A stretch of DNA of 64,000 nucleotides from UBA5314 sp040217815. Lineage in GTDB: Bacteria; Bacillota; Syntrophomonadia; Syntrophomonadales; Syntrophomonadaceae. Numbering within the stretch: the first letter of the stretch is position 1; each line of letters starts with the position of its first letter. The translations under genes were made by a program, and so were the position numbers. The notes beneath the pieces are model-generated. The model made no database searches and had not been told where the DNA came from. It saw only the letters and a program-made list of their open reading frames with translations. Below, piece by piece: positions 1 through 8,398 of the stretch. The stretch is from NCBI GenBank assembly GCA_040217815.1, contig JBEHWI010000006.1, positions 1 through 64,000 of the forward strand, given 5' to 3'.

Positions 1-139
1 AAAGGACTACAATGAGTTCAGACCGCACAGCGCACTAACTAATCAGACGCCGGCCGCTTTTGCCCAACTAGCCCGGGCTCAGGTGATTTAAGGATCAGAT
101 TTTTCTCGTAATGTCTGGACCTAATTTTGGGGGACACTC
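1..139 (+). mobile_element. Right end of an IS3-family insertion sequence (partial)
   Basis: The window opens inside an IS. The first 91 bases encode the C-terminal end of an IS3-type transposase. About 20 bases after its stop comes a G-rich tract (around 110-139) that reads, on the opposite strand, as a TGA-starting terminus (TGAGTGTCCCCC), which fits an IS3-family right inverted repeat. A compact hairpin, GGGGGACA-CTCA-TGTCCCCC (130-149), lies over the boundary. The left end and the rest of the element are outside the window, so the exact border and any target duplication cannot be fixed. Confidence 0.6.
2..91 (+). CDS. IS3-family transposase (OrfB, rve integrase), C-terminal fragment
   Basis: The frame beginning at base 2 is open to a TAA at 89-91 and gives 29 residues containing DYNEFRPHSALTNQTPAAFA. 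This matches the hallmark end of IS3-family DDE integrase proteins (YN..RPHS.L...TP..FA). The catalytic DDE residues lie upstream, outside the window, so it cannot be said whether the element is intact. It is too short for ordinary ORF calling and was found by reading the edge by hand. Confidence 0.75.
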   Translation, partial: KDYNEFRPHSALTNQTPAAFAQLARAQVI

Positions 140-281
140 ATGTCCCCCAAGACTAACATTGCAGATGGATCAGTTTTCGGGGAGCAGGTCAGTTCACCTC
201 CCCATAGAAGAAGGCCCTGGTTGCCCAGGACCTTGTTACACTATCGACGTTGTTTTGTATACCGTCGTATACGTTATGTCA

Positions 282-1379
282 CTATCGCTGTTCCGATTCT
301 TTAATAACTTTTGCTGCAGCCTTATAAATCGTCCCGGTAGTGGCTACCAGATTATTGATATAGCAGCCCATCCCCAGGTAGAAGTCACCGTTTAGTTCTT
401 CGAAGGACCTCGCAAAGGTATTGCTGGTAAATCTGAAAATCTCGTTCCAATTAACCAGGTCGGTTGACTTAAACATGTAATTAGTGTAGGTGTTAATATC
501 AAAGGCACTCACATAAACCGTATTGCTGCGCACAACAATATCAGTAGGCAATACTCCTGTAACGGGCAAGGCAATTCGGTTGGCTTGACTTCCTATATCG
601 CCATTAAGAATAAATAATCCCTCTGGATTCCATTGCATAGCATTAGCAATTTTAACACCTAAATAAATTAATTTACCATTCAATACTTGAGTTCGTAACA
701 TCTTATAAGATATTCCCCCACCCATCATTCCTGGGAACATTTTTTTTCCATTAACATGAATTACTGTAATCGTATCTCCATCAGCCACTAAGAAATTGTT
801 TGCAGGGTCTATATCATAGTAAAAGAAAATACTTGAACAATAAAGCTTTCCCTTATATACAAAAACTGCACTACCCATTTCACAAGCATTAAAATTATTT
901 GCTTTTGCTTGCCAAGTATGACCTCCATCGGGTGAAACTGTAACATTCCAGCGGGCTGAAGTTGCACCGTTACCGCAAAATAATTTATCGTTATACAATG
1001 CCACATCAAGGACATGTTCTGCATTAGGAATAGTTCGTAGTTTCTCATAACCACCGTTTGGTCTTAGCACCCACAGATTTCCAAAAGACCACCCCTCGCG
1101 GGTATCAATGCCAGGAATGTAAAGGTTGCCCGCGATGATCTTCAAAACGGCTATTTCTTCTTCATCGGCCGTAAGTTGAGTGATAAATTTTGCGGCTACT
1201 GGATCATAATATATGACCGAAATAGGTCCAGCATTAGGTGAAGGTTGCCCATTAGAACTATTACCATAACCAATGTATATTTTTCCGTTGAACAACTGCA
1301 TATCCCATACATTACGGGGATAAACATCCTTTGACATTGGTATGCCAAGATTAATTAATTTTGAAGTAATATCATTCAA
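282..1379 (-). CDS. Hypothetical propeller-like protein, 365 aa
   Basis: The start is TTG at 1379, chosen because AAAGGAGGTGATATC sits directly before it, a near-perfect Shine-Dalgarno. The protein has short recurring units of the type 'NGKxYIGxG' or 'NDKLFCGNG' followed by a strand and Gly/Asn turns (for example LFNGKIYIGYG, YKGKLYCSS, LNGKLIYLGVK, LNGDFYLGMG). These fit a beta-propeller of Kelch or sialidase-like type. No signal peptide, lipobox or catalytic motif is visible. Function is unknown. The gene is clearly more AT-rich than most neighbours and lies beside an IS end, so horizontal acquisition is plausible. It shares only its general fold with the large propeller at 60863-62542. Confidence 0.7.
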   Translation of the reverse strand: MNDITSKLINLGIPMSKDVYPRNVWDMQLFNGKIYIGYGNSSNGQPSPNAGPISVIYYDPVAAKFITQLTADEEEIAVLKIIAGNLYIPGIDTREGWSFGNLWVLRPNGGYEKLRTIPNAEHVLDVALYNDKLFCGNGATSARWNVTVSPDGGHTWQAKANNFNACEMGSAVFVYKGKLYCSSIFFYYDIDPANNFLVADGDTITVIHVNGKKMFPGMMGGGISYKMLRTQVLNGKLIYLGVKIANAMQWNPEGLFILNGDIGSQANRIALPVTGVLPTDIVVRSNTVYVSAFDINTYTNYMFKSTDLVNWNEIFRFTSNTFARSFEELNGDFYLGMGCYINNLVATTGTIYKAAAKVIKESEQR

Positions 1380-1995
1380 GATATCACCTCCTTTGTACAG
1401 AAATTAAATAACTTACCTATCTTATCTTATGCGCAAATTGGAATATTGTGGCAATTATATATATTTTTTTACTTTTCTTGGCTAATCTTTTCCGCTTGTG
1501 GAATTACAGGCTTTTACCTCTAGGGCTTTCATGGAGGAAAACGGTGCCGGTAAACCCATCATCTATGTACCACAGGCCTGCTCATCGGTCGATACCCTGC
1601 AGTATGCACATATTCGAATCATTGAGCCTCCTTATTTATTCCGGTTTTCTGGTATTCAAAGGGAAAAAATGCAGCTTAAAGGGCCTGTCTCTATCGCCGG
1701 GCTGTTGCCGTTTTGCGGGCTTAGTCTGTTATTGACACAAGCGTTCTACCAAGCTGCGCTATGCCCCGACGCAAAAACTATTTTACCCCATGGCGCCGAT
1801 TTATTCAGGCAAAAGCAAAGATACTTGATGAAGACGCGGTTTCAAAACAAAATCCATTTTCGTTCACCTGGAACTAATCGCTGAATTAACATTCTCGCAG
1901 CTTAATTTAGGTTTTTATGCAATTATTGAGAATATTTTGTCAAATATATAATATATATGGTAAGATGCTTTAAACAAATATTTGGGGAGTGAAGT
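1380..1995. other. Gap with no confident gene; putative promoter for the sensor kinase
   Basis: A 128-codon open frame (1498-1884, +) is present. It has no good ribosome site and no recognised motif, so it may be a decayed gene fragment or chance. Just before the kinase the sequence becomes very AT-rich. TTGAGA (1926-1931) and TAATAT (1949-1954), 17 bases apart, form a plausible vegetative promoter; TATAAT overlaps at 1947-1952. GGGGAG at 1983-1988 is the kinase ribosome site. Confidence 0.35.
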
Positions 1996-3639
1996 ATGCG
2001 CTACCGATCCAGGCGCGATTTGCATAAGAAGTCAGTATCCCAAAAGCAACACTTGTTGGATAAAATAAACGTATTAGAACATGAAAAGCAGGCCTTGAAG
2101 CACCAATTGGCCGAACTGCAACAGTTTCCAAACAACATGGCCCGGCGGACAGTCTCTGAACTTTCCCCCCGCCATATACTTCACGGGGCCGAAGACCGAA
2201 TAATTGATATCTTAAACCTCCTGCCAGATATGATCCTGGTGGTTGATCTGGAAGGAAAGGTTATTGCCTGGAATCAGGCTGCGGAGAAGTTGACCGCCAA
2301 AACGGCCCAGGAAATGCTGGGCAAGGGCCAGCAGGAATATGCCATCCCCTTTTACGGCTTCCGCCGTCCTCTTCTGGTTGATTTCATATTAAATTCCGAA
2401 CACCGGCAGGATCCTGATTATCCCTATTATAAACAGCTGAATGGTAAAATTGAAGCGGAAAACTTCTGCCCGGCGGCCGGTGTGAATGGTCTTTACGTCC
2501 GTGCTACGGCCGGCCCGCTTTACAATTCAGAAGGCCAAATGGTTGGGGCCATCGAACTGCTGCGCGACATTTCCGAAAGCAGAGAATCCCAGGCCGCTCT
2601 GGAGGCCAGTGAAGCCATGTATCGCCGCATAGTTGAGACAGCCGCTGAAGGTATCTGGATGATAGATGAAAACTATCGGACCACTTTTGTAAACAGCCGC
2701 ATGGCTGAAATGCTGGGGTATACGCCGGAAGAACTGATGGGGCGAAATTATCTGGAGTTTCTGGAAGATAAAGACCGGCTGGCGGCTAAAAAGCGTATGG
2801 AAGGGATTCATTCCCGCCGCATACAAAGCTACGATCTGGCTCTGGTTTGTAAGAATGGGAGTATTATTTGGACTATCGCTGCAGTCAGCAGCATGTATGA
2901 CCGAGATGGCAGTTTCTTGGGAACCCTGGGCATGTTTACCGATGACACGGAGAGGAAGCGCCTGGGGCAGCAGATGGCCCGCCTGGACCGTCTTAACCTG
3001 GTTGGAAAAATTGCCGCTGGAATCGGCCATGAAATAAGAAATCCCATGACATCGGTCAGGGGGTTTCTGCAAATGCTGCGCATGCAGGAAAAGTATCAGG
3101 AAGACGATGAATATTTCGAAATAATGATAGAAGAACTGGATAGGGCCAATTCAATTATCACCGAGTTTCTAAACCTTACCCACAGCAAACCGGTTTCTTT
3201 AAAATATCAGAATTTGAATTCAATTATTGAAGCTGTTTACCCGCTCATTCAAGCAGAGGCTATGGTCAGCGATAAAGTCGCCCTGCTCGATCTGGCTCTG
3301 GTCCCGGACTTGAACCTGGATGAGAAAGAAATCAGACAGCTTATTCTCAACCTATCTCGAAACGCCATGGAGGCTATGGGGCAGGGCGGCGTCTTTACCA
3401 TTCAAACCTATGTAGAAGGCCGGGGAGTGGTCCTGGCCATAAAGGATGAAGGTATCGGGATTGAGCCGGAAATAATTGATCGCCTGGGAACCCCTTTCTT
3501 CACCACCAAAGATCGTGGCACCGGACTGGGGTTGGCTGTATGTTACGGTATAGCCAGCAGGCACCAGGCGATCATCGAATTTGCAACCAACCATAATGGC
3601 ACCACCGTCTATACCCGGTTCAAACCCACTGGAGCATAA
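1996..3639 (+). CDS. PAS-PAS sensor histidine kinase (sporulation-kinase type)
   Basis: A cytosolic two-component sensor kinase that would autophosphorylate on His and pass phosphate to a response regulator; none is adjacent, so it is an orphan. Order: N-terminal coiled coil (about 10-45), PAS (69-190), PAS/PAC (205-325), HisKA with GHEIRNP (phospho-acceptor His345), then HATPase_c with N box (LILNLSRNAMEAM, about 449), G1 (DEGIGI), F box (PFFTTK) and G2 (GTGLGLA, about 510). There are no membrane segments. The architecture resembles soluble sporulation kinases feeding Spo0F/Spo0A, but the target is inference. ATG start with GGGGAG upstream; a clear terminator follows. Confidence 0.9.
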   Translation: MRYRSRRDLHKKSVSQKQHLLDKINVLEHEKQALKHQLAELQQFPNNMARRTVSELSPRHILHGAEDRIIDILNLLPDMILVVDLEGKVIAWNQAAEKLTAKTAQEMLGKGQQEYAIPFYGFRRPLLVDFILNSEHRQDPDYPYYKQLNGKIEAENFCPAAGVNGLYVRATAGPLYNSEGQMVGAIELLRDISESRESQAALEASEAMYRRIVETAAEGIWMIDENYRTTFVNSRMAEMLGYTPEELMGRNYLEFLEDKDRLAAKKRMEGIHSRRIQSYDLALVCKNGSIIWTIAAVSSMYDRDGSFLGTLGMFTDDTERKRLGQQMARLDRLNLVGKIAAGIGHEIRNPMTSVRGFLQMLRMQEKYQEDDEYFEIMIEELDRANSIITEFLNLTHSKPVSLKYQNLNSIIEAVYPLIQAEAMVSDKVALLDLALVPDLNLDEKEIRQLILNLSRNAMEAMGQGGVFTIQTYVEGRGVVLAIKDEGIGIEPEIIDRLGTPFFTTKDRGTGLGLAVCYGIASRHQAIIEFATNHNGTTVYTRFKPTGA

Positions 3640-3649
3640 AGCAGCAAGA

Positions 3650-3684
3650 CCGCTCCATGAAGCTTCACCGGAGCGGCCCTTTTT
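3650..3684 (+). terminator. Rho-independent terminator after the histidine kinase
   Basis: Stem CCGCTCC (3650-3656) pairs with GGAGCGG (3670-3676) around a 13-base loop and is followed by CCCTTTTT. Confidence 0.85.
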
Positions 3685-3692
3685 AACCTATA

Positions 3693-3962
3693 CTACCTTA
3701 GGTGCATTTCCGGATCGGTGTAATACATCCTCTGCATTTCAACAATTTTAGGAATCCATTGATGCACTCTATCATGTACTTGTTTATCACTGGCCTTATC
3801 AACCAGCAGAATGTTGCCGTCATCCAATTCTATGCCGATATTATAAACACCTTTATCTACATCCGCACTTACGATCAGTCCTTCATACTCTTCTTTGGCA
3901 TAGCCGCTGTTCCTTAAGAATGCCTCCCGGCTCATTACCGACCCTGTTTCCTGTCTCTTCAA
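3693..3962 (-). CDS. Hypothetical protein, 89 aa
   Basis: A small soluble protein of unknown function. The open frame extends further upstream, but the only good ribosome site (AAGGAGG at 3966-3976) points to TTG at 3962, giving MKRQETGSVMSREAFLRNSG. It is rich in acidic and valine residues (GLIVSADVDKGVYNIGIELDDG), suggesting a small beta-rich fold, with a basic/aromatic tail. It is convergent with the histidine kinase and divergent from uvsE. Confidence 0.6.
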   Translation of the reverse strand: MKRQETGSVMSREAFLRNSGYAKEEYEGLIVSADVDKGVYNIGIELDDGNILLVDKASDKQVHDRVHQWIPKIVEMQRMYYTDPEMHLR

Positions 3963-4093
3963 TGCATAAACCTCCTTCACACAATTGCTTGGATTATTTT
4001 CCCCGGGAGGTTTAAAAATATGTAGTATATTAGATAAACTCCTGTTATGCAAACCTGCCGGTTAAATTGGAGCGAATCGCAGAAAGGCTTTTT

Positions 4094-4969
4094 ATGCGTT
4101 TTGGATATGCCTGTTTAAACTTAAGCATCCCGGCCCGTTCCAACCATCGCTGCTTATTGAAAAATGCCAGCCCGGAAACACTCCGCCGCCTTATCAGGCA
4201 AAACCTGAATGGTTTACGGGAGATACTGGAATACAATGCTGCCAGGAATATCCTGCTCTTTCGCATCAGTTCCGATATTATTCCTTTTGCTTCCCACCCT
4301 ATAAACCAGGTAAAATGGGGGGCTGAATTCGCACCTGAACTGTCCCTGCTGGGGGAAATTGTAAGTAGATACGAAATGGTAGTTTCCATGCACCCTGGCC
4401 AGTATACCATCATAAATTCTCCCCATCTTCAGGTTGTGCAGAACTCTCAGGCCGAACTCAACTATCATTGCCGTTTTCTGGATGCTTTGAGCGGTTCCTC
4501 CTGCCACAAGATAGTAATTCATGTGGGCGGCCTCTATGGTAATAGGGCCCGGGCCAAACAGCGTTTTATTGAACAATGCCGTGATATGGACCCCGGTTTG
4601 AAACGGCGTCTGGTCATTGAAAACGACGACCGCTTTTTTACAGCCGCCGACGTCCTGGAACTATCCCAGCAAACCGGTTTACCCATGGTTTTTGATTACC
4701 TTCACCACCTGGTCAATCCCTCCGAACCGGTACCGGTCGCAAGGTGGCTGGTTAGAGCAAAGGGCACCTGGAAACCGCCCGATGGGGATTATAAGGTGCA
4801 TTACTCGGAGCAGGACCCGCAAAAGAAAAAGGGCAGCCATGCCCTGTCCATTGACATCGAAAAGCTGCGGCTGTTCCTGGCCGAGCTTCCTGACTGCCGG
4901 GTAAATATAATGCTGGAGGGTAAAGATAAGAATCTCTCAGTGGAGCGGGTGATGGCGGTCTTTCCATAG
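4094..4969 (+). CDS. uvsE: UV DNA damage endonuclease (UvdE/UvsE family)
   Basis: A TIM-barrel, metal-dependent endonuclease that nicks 5' of UV photoproducts to start alternative excision repair. The N-terminus MRFGYACLNLS is typical of the family. The core has SMHPGQY, KIVIHVGG, VIENDD and MVFDYLHH, carrying the His/Glu/Asp metal ligands expected for UvsE. At 291 residues the length is normal. ATG 4094 is chosen over an upstream TTG because it matches the family N-terminus and is preceded by AGAAAGG. It stands alone between terminators; spore or surface-exposed UV damage is a reasonable context but not shown. Confidence 0.9.
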   Translation: MRFGYACLNLSIPARSNHRCLLKNASPETLRRLIRQNLNGLREILEYNAARNILLFRISSDIIPFASHPINQVKWGAEFAPELSLLGEIVSRYEMVVSMHPGQYTIINSPHLQVVQNSQAELNYHCRFLDALSGSSCHKIVIHVGGLYGNRARAKQRFIEQCRDMDPGLKRRLVIENDDRFFTAADVLELSQQTGLPMVFDYLHHLVNPSEPVPVARWLVRAKGTWKPPDGDYKVHYSEQDPQKKKGSHALSIDIEKLRLFLAELPDCRVNIMLEGKDKNLSVERVMAVFP

Positions 4970-4990
4970 AATAGGCCGGCCAGGTGAAAT

Positions 4991-5010
4991 CATAGTATTC
5001 GAATACTATG
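4991..5010. repeat. Perfect 20-bp palindrome
   Basis: CATAGTATTC/GAATACTATG is a perfect inverted repeat with no loop, between convergent uvsE and the PPDK regulatory gene and just ahead of a terminator. It could be a protein site or extra terminator structure; there is no evidence to decide. Confidence 0.5.
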
Positions 5011-5017
5011 AAAAGTA

Positions 5018-5054
5018 AAAAGGAATGGGCTTTTATTAAAGACCCATCCCTTTT
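5018..5054. terminator. Bidirectional terminator between uvsE and the PPDK regulator gene
   Basis: AAAAGGAATGGGC pairs imperfectly with GACCCATCCCTTTT, giving A-rich and T-rich flanks on both strands. It can serve both convergent genes. Confidence 0.75.
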
Positions 5055-5075
5055 GCTATTAACGTATTTCTGTTG

Positions 5076-5903
5076 CTAGAAGCGGTGGTGAGTTACCCTT
5101 AAGGGAAGATTCATCTTATGGGTAATCGTATTGCCAACCGTTTCTACATCATCCAGGGTTACATCAATAACGATGCATTTCAAGCGCGAGAAAATACGGT
5201 AGGCATTGTCCAGCTCCTCGGCTACCATTTCATCCAGAGAATCCATGTCACATGGAATATCGAAGCTGCGCAGCCTTTCCTTGCGCAGATCCATAAGGGT
5301 TTCGATGTCGATAGTGAGCCCCACCATCGCCACCTGTCCCTTCAAGTCCTCAATTTCCGAAGGTATTACGGTGTCCATGGTTATTGGATAGTTGGCAACT
5401 TTGATTCCCAGATTGGCCAAATGCATAGACAAGGGCGTCTTGGATGTTCTGGGCAGTCCCAAAATAATCAAATCCGCATCCTTGATGGTATCCAAATTCT
5501 GTCCGTTGTCATGCTCAATGGTAAATTCGATGGCCTGCATGCGGTTGAAATACTGGTCATCCATCTGGTGGGTAAGCCCGGTAATGTAGGCCGGCTGCAG
5601 TCCGGTTTTAGCCTGGATCACCTGGAACAGTGGAGCCATTACGTTAACCACCATAATATTCTTTTCGAGCGCTTTTTGCTCCAAATAGCGGCTTAGCTCG
5701 GGTTTGACAATGGTGTAGATAATGATGGCATCTTCTTCTTCTGCCTGGGCTATGATCTTATCCACTTGTTCGGCTTTGACGACCCTGGAAAATCTTGTTA
5801 TGCTGCGTTCTACCTTAAATTGGAGAACTGACGCCACCGCAATCTTTTCCGCCGTCTCTCCTACGGAATCGGAAACAGCAAAAATATGCAGTTTTTCCGC
5901 CAT
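5076..5903 (-). CDS. Pyruvate, phosphate dikinase regulatory protein (PPSR/DUF299 kinase/pyrophosphorylase)
   Basis: A bifunctional regulator of this family inactivates PPDK (or PEP synthase) by ADP-dependent Thr phosphorylation and reactivates it by Pi-dependent dephosphorylation. At 275 residues it is full length. It starts with the conserved VSDSVGETAE and has the P-loop-like GLPRTSKTPLS near residue 150, the family signature (usually G[VL]SRTSKTP). AAAGGAGATGAT precedes the ATG. No PPDK gene lies in the window, so its partner is elsewhere. A short open frame runs just upstream on the same strand (see 5981-6124). Confidence 0.92.
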   Translation of the reverse strand: MAEKLHIFAVSDSVGETAEKIAVASVLQFKVERSITRFSRVVKAEQVDKIIAQAEEEDAIIIYTIVKPELSRYLEQKALEKNIMVVNVMAPLFQVIQAKTGLQPAYITGLTHQMDDQYFNRMQAIEFTIEHDNGQNLDTIKDADLIILGLPRTSKTPLSMHLANLGIKVANYPITMDTVIPSEIEDLKGQVAMVGLTIDIETLMDLRKERLRSFDIPCDMDSLDEMVAEELDNAYRIFSRLKCIVIDVTLDDVETVGNTITHKMNLPLRVTHHRF

Positions 5904-5980
5904 AATATCATCTCCTTTGCTGTGAAGCTTTCTCCAACCTTGGGTCCTTTAGTATAAGGTATTCTACAACAACCCGGATA

Positions 5981-6124
5981 TATCCTTTTTTTTTTGCATC
6001 CTGTTAAATCATGGATGGCTATATTAGGCATGTTTCTCATGTAATAGGAAGCGCTTCCAGACGCCTCTTCTTTCCCAGCAAAAAGGGACTTTATTTTTGA
6101 AATAACTTGGGAAATAATACACAT
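5981..6124 (-). other. Possible small ORF leading into the PPDK regulator, with an A10 run
   Basis: On the minus strand an ATG at 6124 follows GGAGATGAAT and opens a frame (MCIISQVISKIKSLFAGKEE...) that continues into the start of the regulator gene, ending at 5861. It crosses a run of ten A (10 T at 5986-5995), which is prone to slippage. No known family is recognised. It may be a real small gene, a leader peptide or chance. Confidence 0.25.
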
Positions 6125-6179
6125 ATTCATCTCCAGATGATATTATAATAGAAGGGGGGAGACACTAGGGGGCGATTAG

Positions 6180-6290
6180 ATGGACAGTACTGCAGCTCTC
6201 ATAATGCTCCTATGTTTAGGTGTGGGTCTTATAGCAGCAGTAGTAGGAATATTTTTGTTTAACGGCTTCAACTGGAAAGATTGGTTATAA
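6180..6290 (+). CDS. 36-aa single-span membrane peptide
   Basis: ATG at 6180 is preceded by a purine-rich GAAGGGGGGAGA and AGGGGGCG. The product starts MDSTAALIMLLCLGVGLI, continues AAVVGIFLF and ends NGFNWKDWL: one hydrophobic span of about 22 residues with a short aromatic/charged C-terminus. A hairpin-plus-T-run terminator follows 28 bases after the stop, making a complete tiny transcription unit. It is too short for standard ORF calling. Function unknown; it resembles small regulatory or complex-stabilising membrane peptides only in general design. The neighbouring PBP gene is on the other strand. Confidence 0.6.
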   Translation: MDSTAALIMLLCLGVGLIAAVVGIFLFNGFNWKDWL

Positions 6291-6318
6291 GAAAGCTTTG
6301 AAGTAAGATATTTTTCTG

Positions 6319-6342
6319 GCATACTTGAAGTATGCTTTTTTT
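6319..6342 (+). terminator. Terminator after the 36-aa membrane peptide gene
   Basis: GCATACTT-GAAGTATGC hairpin followed by seven T. Confidence 0.8.
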
Positions 6343-6403
6343 ATTGCCCATTTTTCAACCATCCTGAATGAGATTCGCCTTGTGGTCCGTCTGAAGTTAG
6401 GCT

Positions 6404-8398
6404 TTAGGGCTTAACCTCGTTAGTATTGGGCGGCTGTTTAATATTGGGCCAGGGCTTTGGCTCCGGCGATGGCGTGGGATTATCGGGCACAACCGGAGTC
6501 TTGGGCTGCTGATCAGTAGGCGGATTAGTGGGTTTATCCGGCTCTACCGGATTCTCCGGTTCTTCGGGCGCTTCCTCCTTAGGGCTGCTGGCCGGCGGCT
6601 TTTGTTTGAAGGAGCCATTGTAATAAAGATTAACCATGTAGTCCCGCCACAAAGGAGCTGCAACTCTACCTCCATAAGTGTCATAACCCTTGATAGCGCT
6701 GTTGTCACTATTACCCACCCATACGGCAGTAACCAACTCATCTGTATAGCCAACAAACCAGAGGTCTTTACTCTGCGTGGTAGTTCCGGTTTTTCCACCC
6801 GAAGGCAGAGCAAAAGAAGCGCTTTTCCCAGTGCCGTATTTTACTACATCCTTCAAGATGGCATCCATAGTTGACGCTGTATCGGCGCTCATTACCTGCC
6901 GTTTCCAGGGCTGGTTGGCAAAAAGAACCTTTCCCAGGTCATCCTCAATGGTATCAATTCCGAAATAGGGGTAGTAAACTCCACCATTGGTAAATATGGC
7001 ATAGGCGCTGGCCATCTGAATGGGAGATATGCCTGAAGTCAATCCCCCCAGGGCCAGGGCCAGGTTTTTGTCTTCCGTTTTCAAGGTTGTTATGCCACAG
7101 TTCTTCAGGTACGCAAACGCCTTATTCAGCCCCAACTGGTTTAGAACCTCGACCGATGCCACATTATATGAATTGAGCAAGGCCAGACGCACAGTTACCG
7201 TCTCGGGAGCTGCCGACTGATCGTTTTGCGGGGTATAACCGTTGAAGCTGCGGGGCTTGTTATTTAACTGAGTATCAGGTTTTATCAAATCTTCTTCCAT
7301 AGCTGCCCCATAGTACAAAGGTTTAATAGCTGAGCCAGGCTGCCTGGGCAAAAGAGCCATATTATACTGGTTTTTATCCCAGTCAACACCACCCACCAAT
7401 GCCCTTATCCCTCCTGTATCCGGATCTATGGACACCAGGGCAATGTCCTTGGCACCGATTCCCTGCGAAGCCAGGGTTTTGGCATGCTGCACCACTTTGC
7501 TTTCGGCAGTTTTTTGCATGTCAAGATCAATGCTGGTATGAACTTTCAAACCTCCCTGGTACAGGCGCTCTTTCCCGATCTTGTCAATAATCTGATCATT
7601 CAAATAATTCATAAGATAAGGATGAGCTACCCGGGGGGTTTCAAACGCCTTAATTTTTACAGTTTTTTTCTTCTCTGTTTCAGCCTGCTTTGCGCTTATC
7701 AATCCCTGTTCGGCCAATACGTTGAGTACCACCTCTTGCCGTTCTTTAAGACCCTCCATATTACTGTCCGGGGAATAGTATTCGGGCGCCTGGAGCATAC
7801 CTACCAGCATGGCTATTTCAGCCTCATTGAGCTGGTTGACCTTCTTGCCAAAATAAGTGTTAGCAGCACTGGCCATGCCTGAACAGCCCCGTCCCATATA
7901 GACTTCGTTAAGATACATGTTCAAGATGGCATCCTTGCCATACTTTTCTTCAAGAGCGATAGCTATCATCAGTTCTTTAAACTTCCGGCTCACCGTCTTT
8001 TCCTGGGTCAAAAACAGGGTCCGGGCCAGTTGCTGGGTAATGGTACTGCCGCCTTCAGACTTATTGCCTTCCTTGATATCGTTGTACAAGGCTCGGGCAA
8101 TTCCACGCGGATCCAGGCTGGCATGTTCATAAAAGCGGCGGTCTTCAACTGCGACCACCGCCTGTTTTAACGCTTCCGGAAAGTCATCGGCATATATTCG
8201 TTTATAGCCTATGCGGGTTATTTCCTGGCCGTTGCGGTCGTATATTATCGTCTGGTCCTGGGAATGGTATTCCCATGTGTCCAGGCCGGTGGCGTATAGC
8301 ATTATTTCGGGAGTGGCAAGAGTTATCCAGGCCCCGGCAAAAAAGCATACGATAAATATCAAGAAAATGGCCACTGCTTTTTTAATAGTTGCAAACAT
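6404..8398 (-). CDS. Class A penicillin-binding protein (PBP1A-type)
   Basis: A bifunctional cell-wall synthase: N-terminal TM anchor (about 5-28), GT51 glycosyltransferase with EDRRFYEH (catalytic Glu85) and GGSTITQQLARTLFL, then a transpeptidase with SxxK (Ser356, SAIK), SYN (410-412) and KTGT (536-539). The tail from about residue 600 is low-complexity Pro/Glu/Thr, as in Firmicute PBP1A proteins. It polymerises lipid II and crosslinks peptidoglycan outside the membrane. GAGG precedes the ATG by nine bases. It appears to be a single-gene unit. Confidence 0.95.
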   Translation of the reverse strand: MFATIKKAVAIFLIFIVCFFAGAWITLATPEIMLYATGLDTWEYHSQDQTIIYDRNGQEITRIGYKRIYADDFPEALKQAVVAVEDRRFYEHASLDPRGIARALYNDIKEGNKSEGGSTITQQLARTLFLTQEKTVSRKFKELMIAIALEEKYGKDAILNMYLNEVYMGRGCSGMASAANTYFGKKVNQLNEAEIAMLVGMLQAPEYYSPDSNMEGLKERQEVVLNVLAEQGLISAKQAETEKKKTVKIKAFETPRVAHPYLMNYLNDQIIDKIGKERLYQGGLKVHTSIDLDMQKTAESKVVQHAKTLASQGIGAKDIALVSIDPDTGGIRALVGGVDWDKNQYNMALLPRQPGSAIKPLYYGAAMEEDLIKPDTQLNNKPRSFNGYTPQNDQSAAPETVTVRLALLNSYNVASVEVLNQLGLNKAFAYLKNCGITTLKTEDKNLALALGGLTSGISPIQMASAYAIFTNGGVYYPYFGIDTIEDDLGKVLFANQPWKRQVMSADTASTMDAILKDVVKYGTGKSASFALPSGGKTGTTTQSKDLWFVGYTDELVTAVWVGNSDNSAIKGYDTYGGRVAAPLWRDYMVNLYYNGSFKQKPPASSPKEEAPEEPENPVEPDKPTNPPTDQQPKTPVVPDNPTPSPEPKPWPNIKQPPNTNEVKP

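Noticed and set aside
1498..1884. 128-codon open frame in the gap before the histidine kinase
   Set aside because: No ribosome site, no recognised motif and an odd composition; kept only as an unassigned gap.
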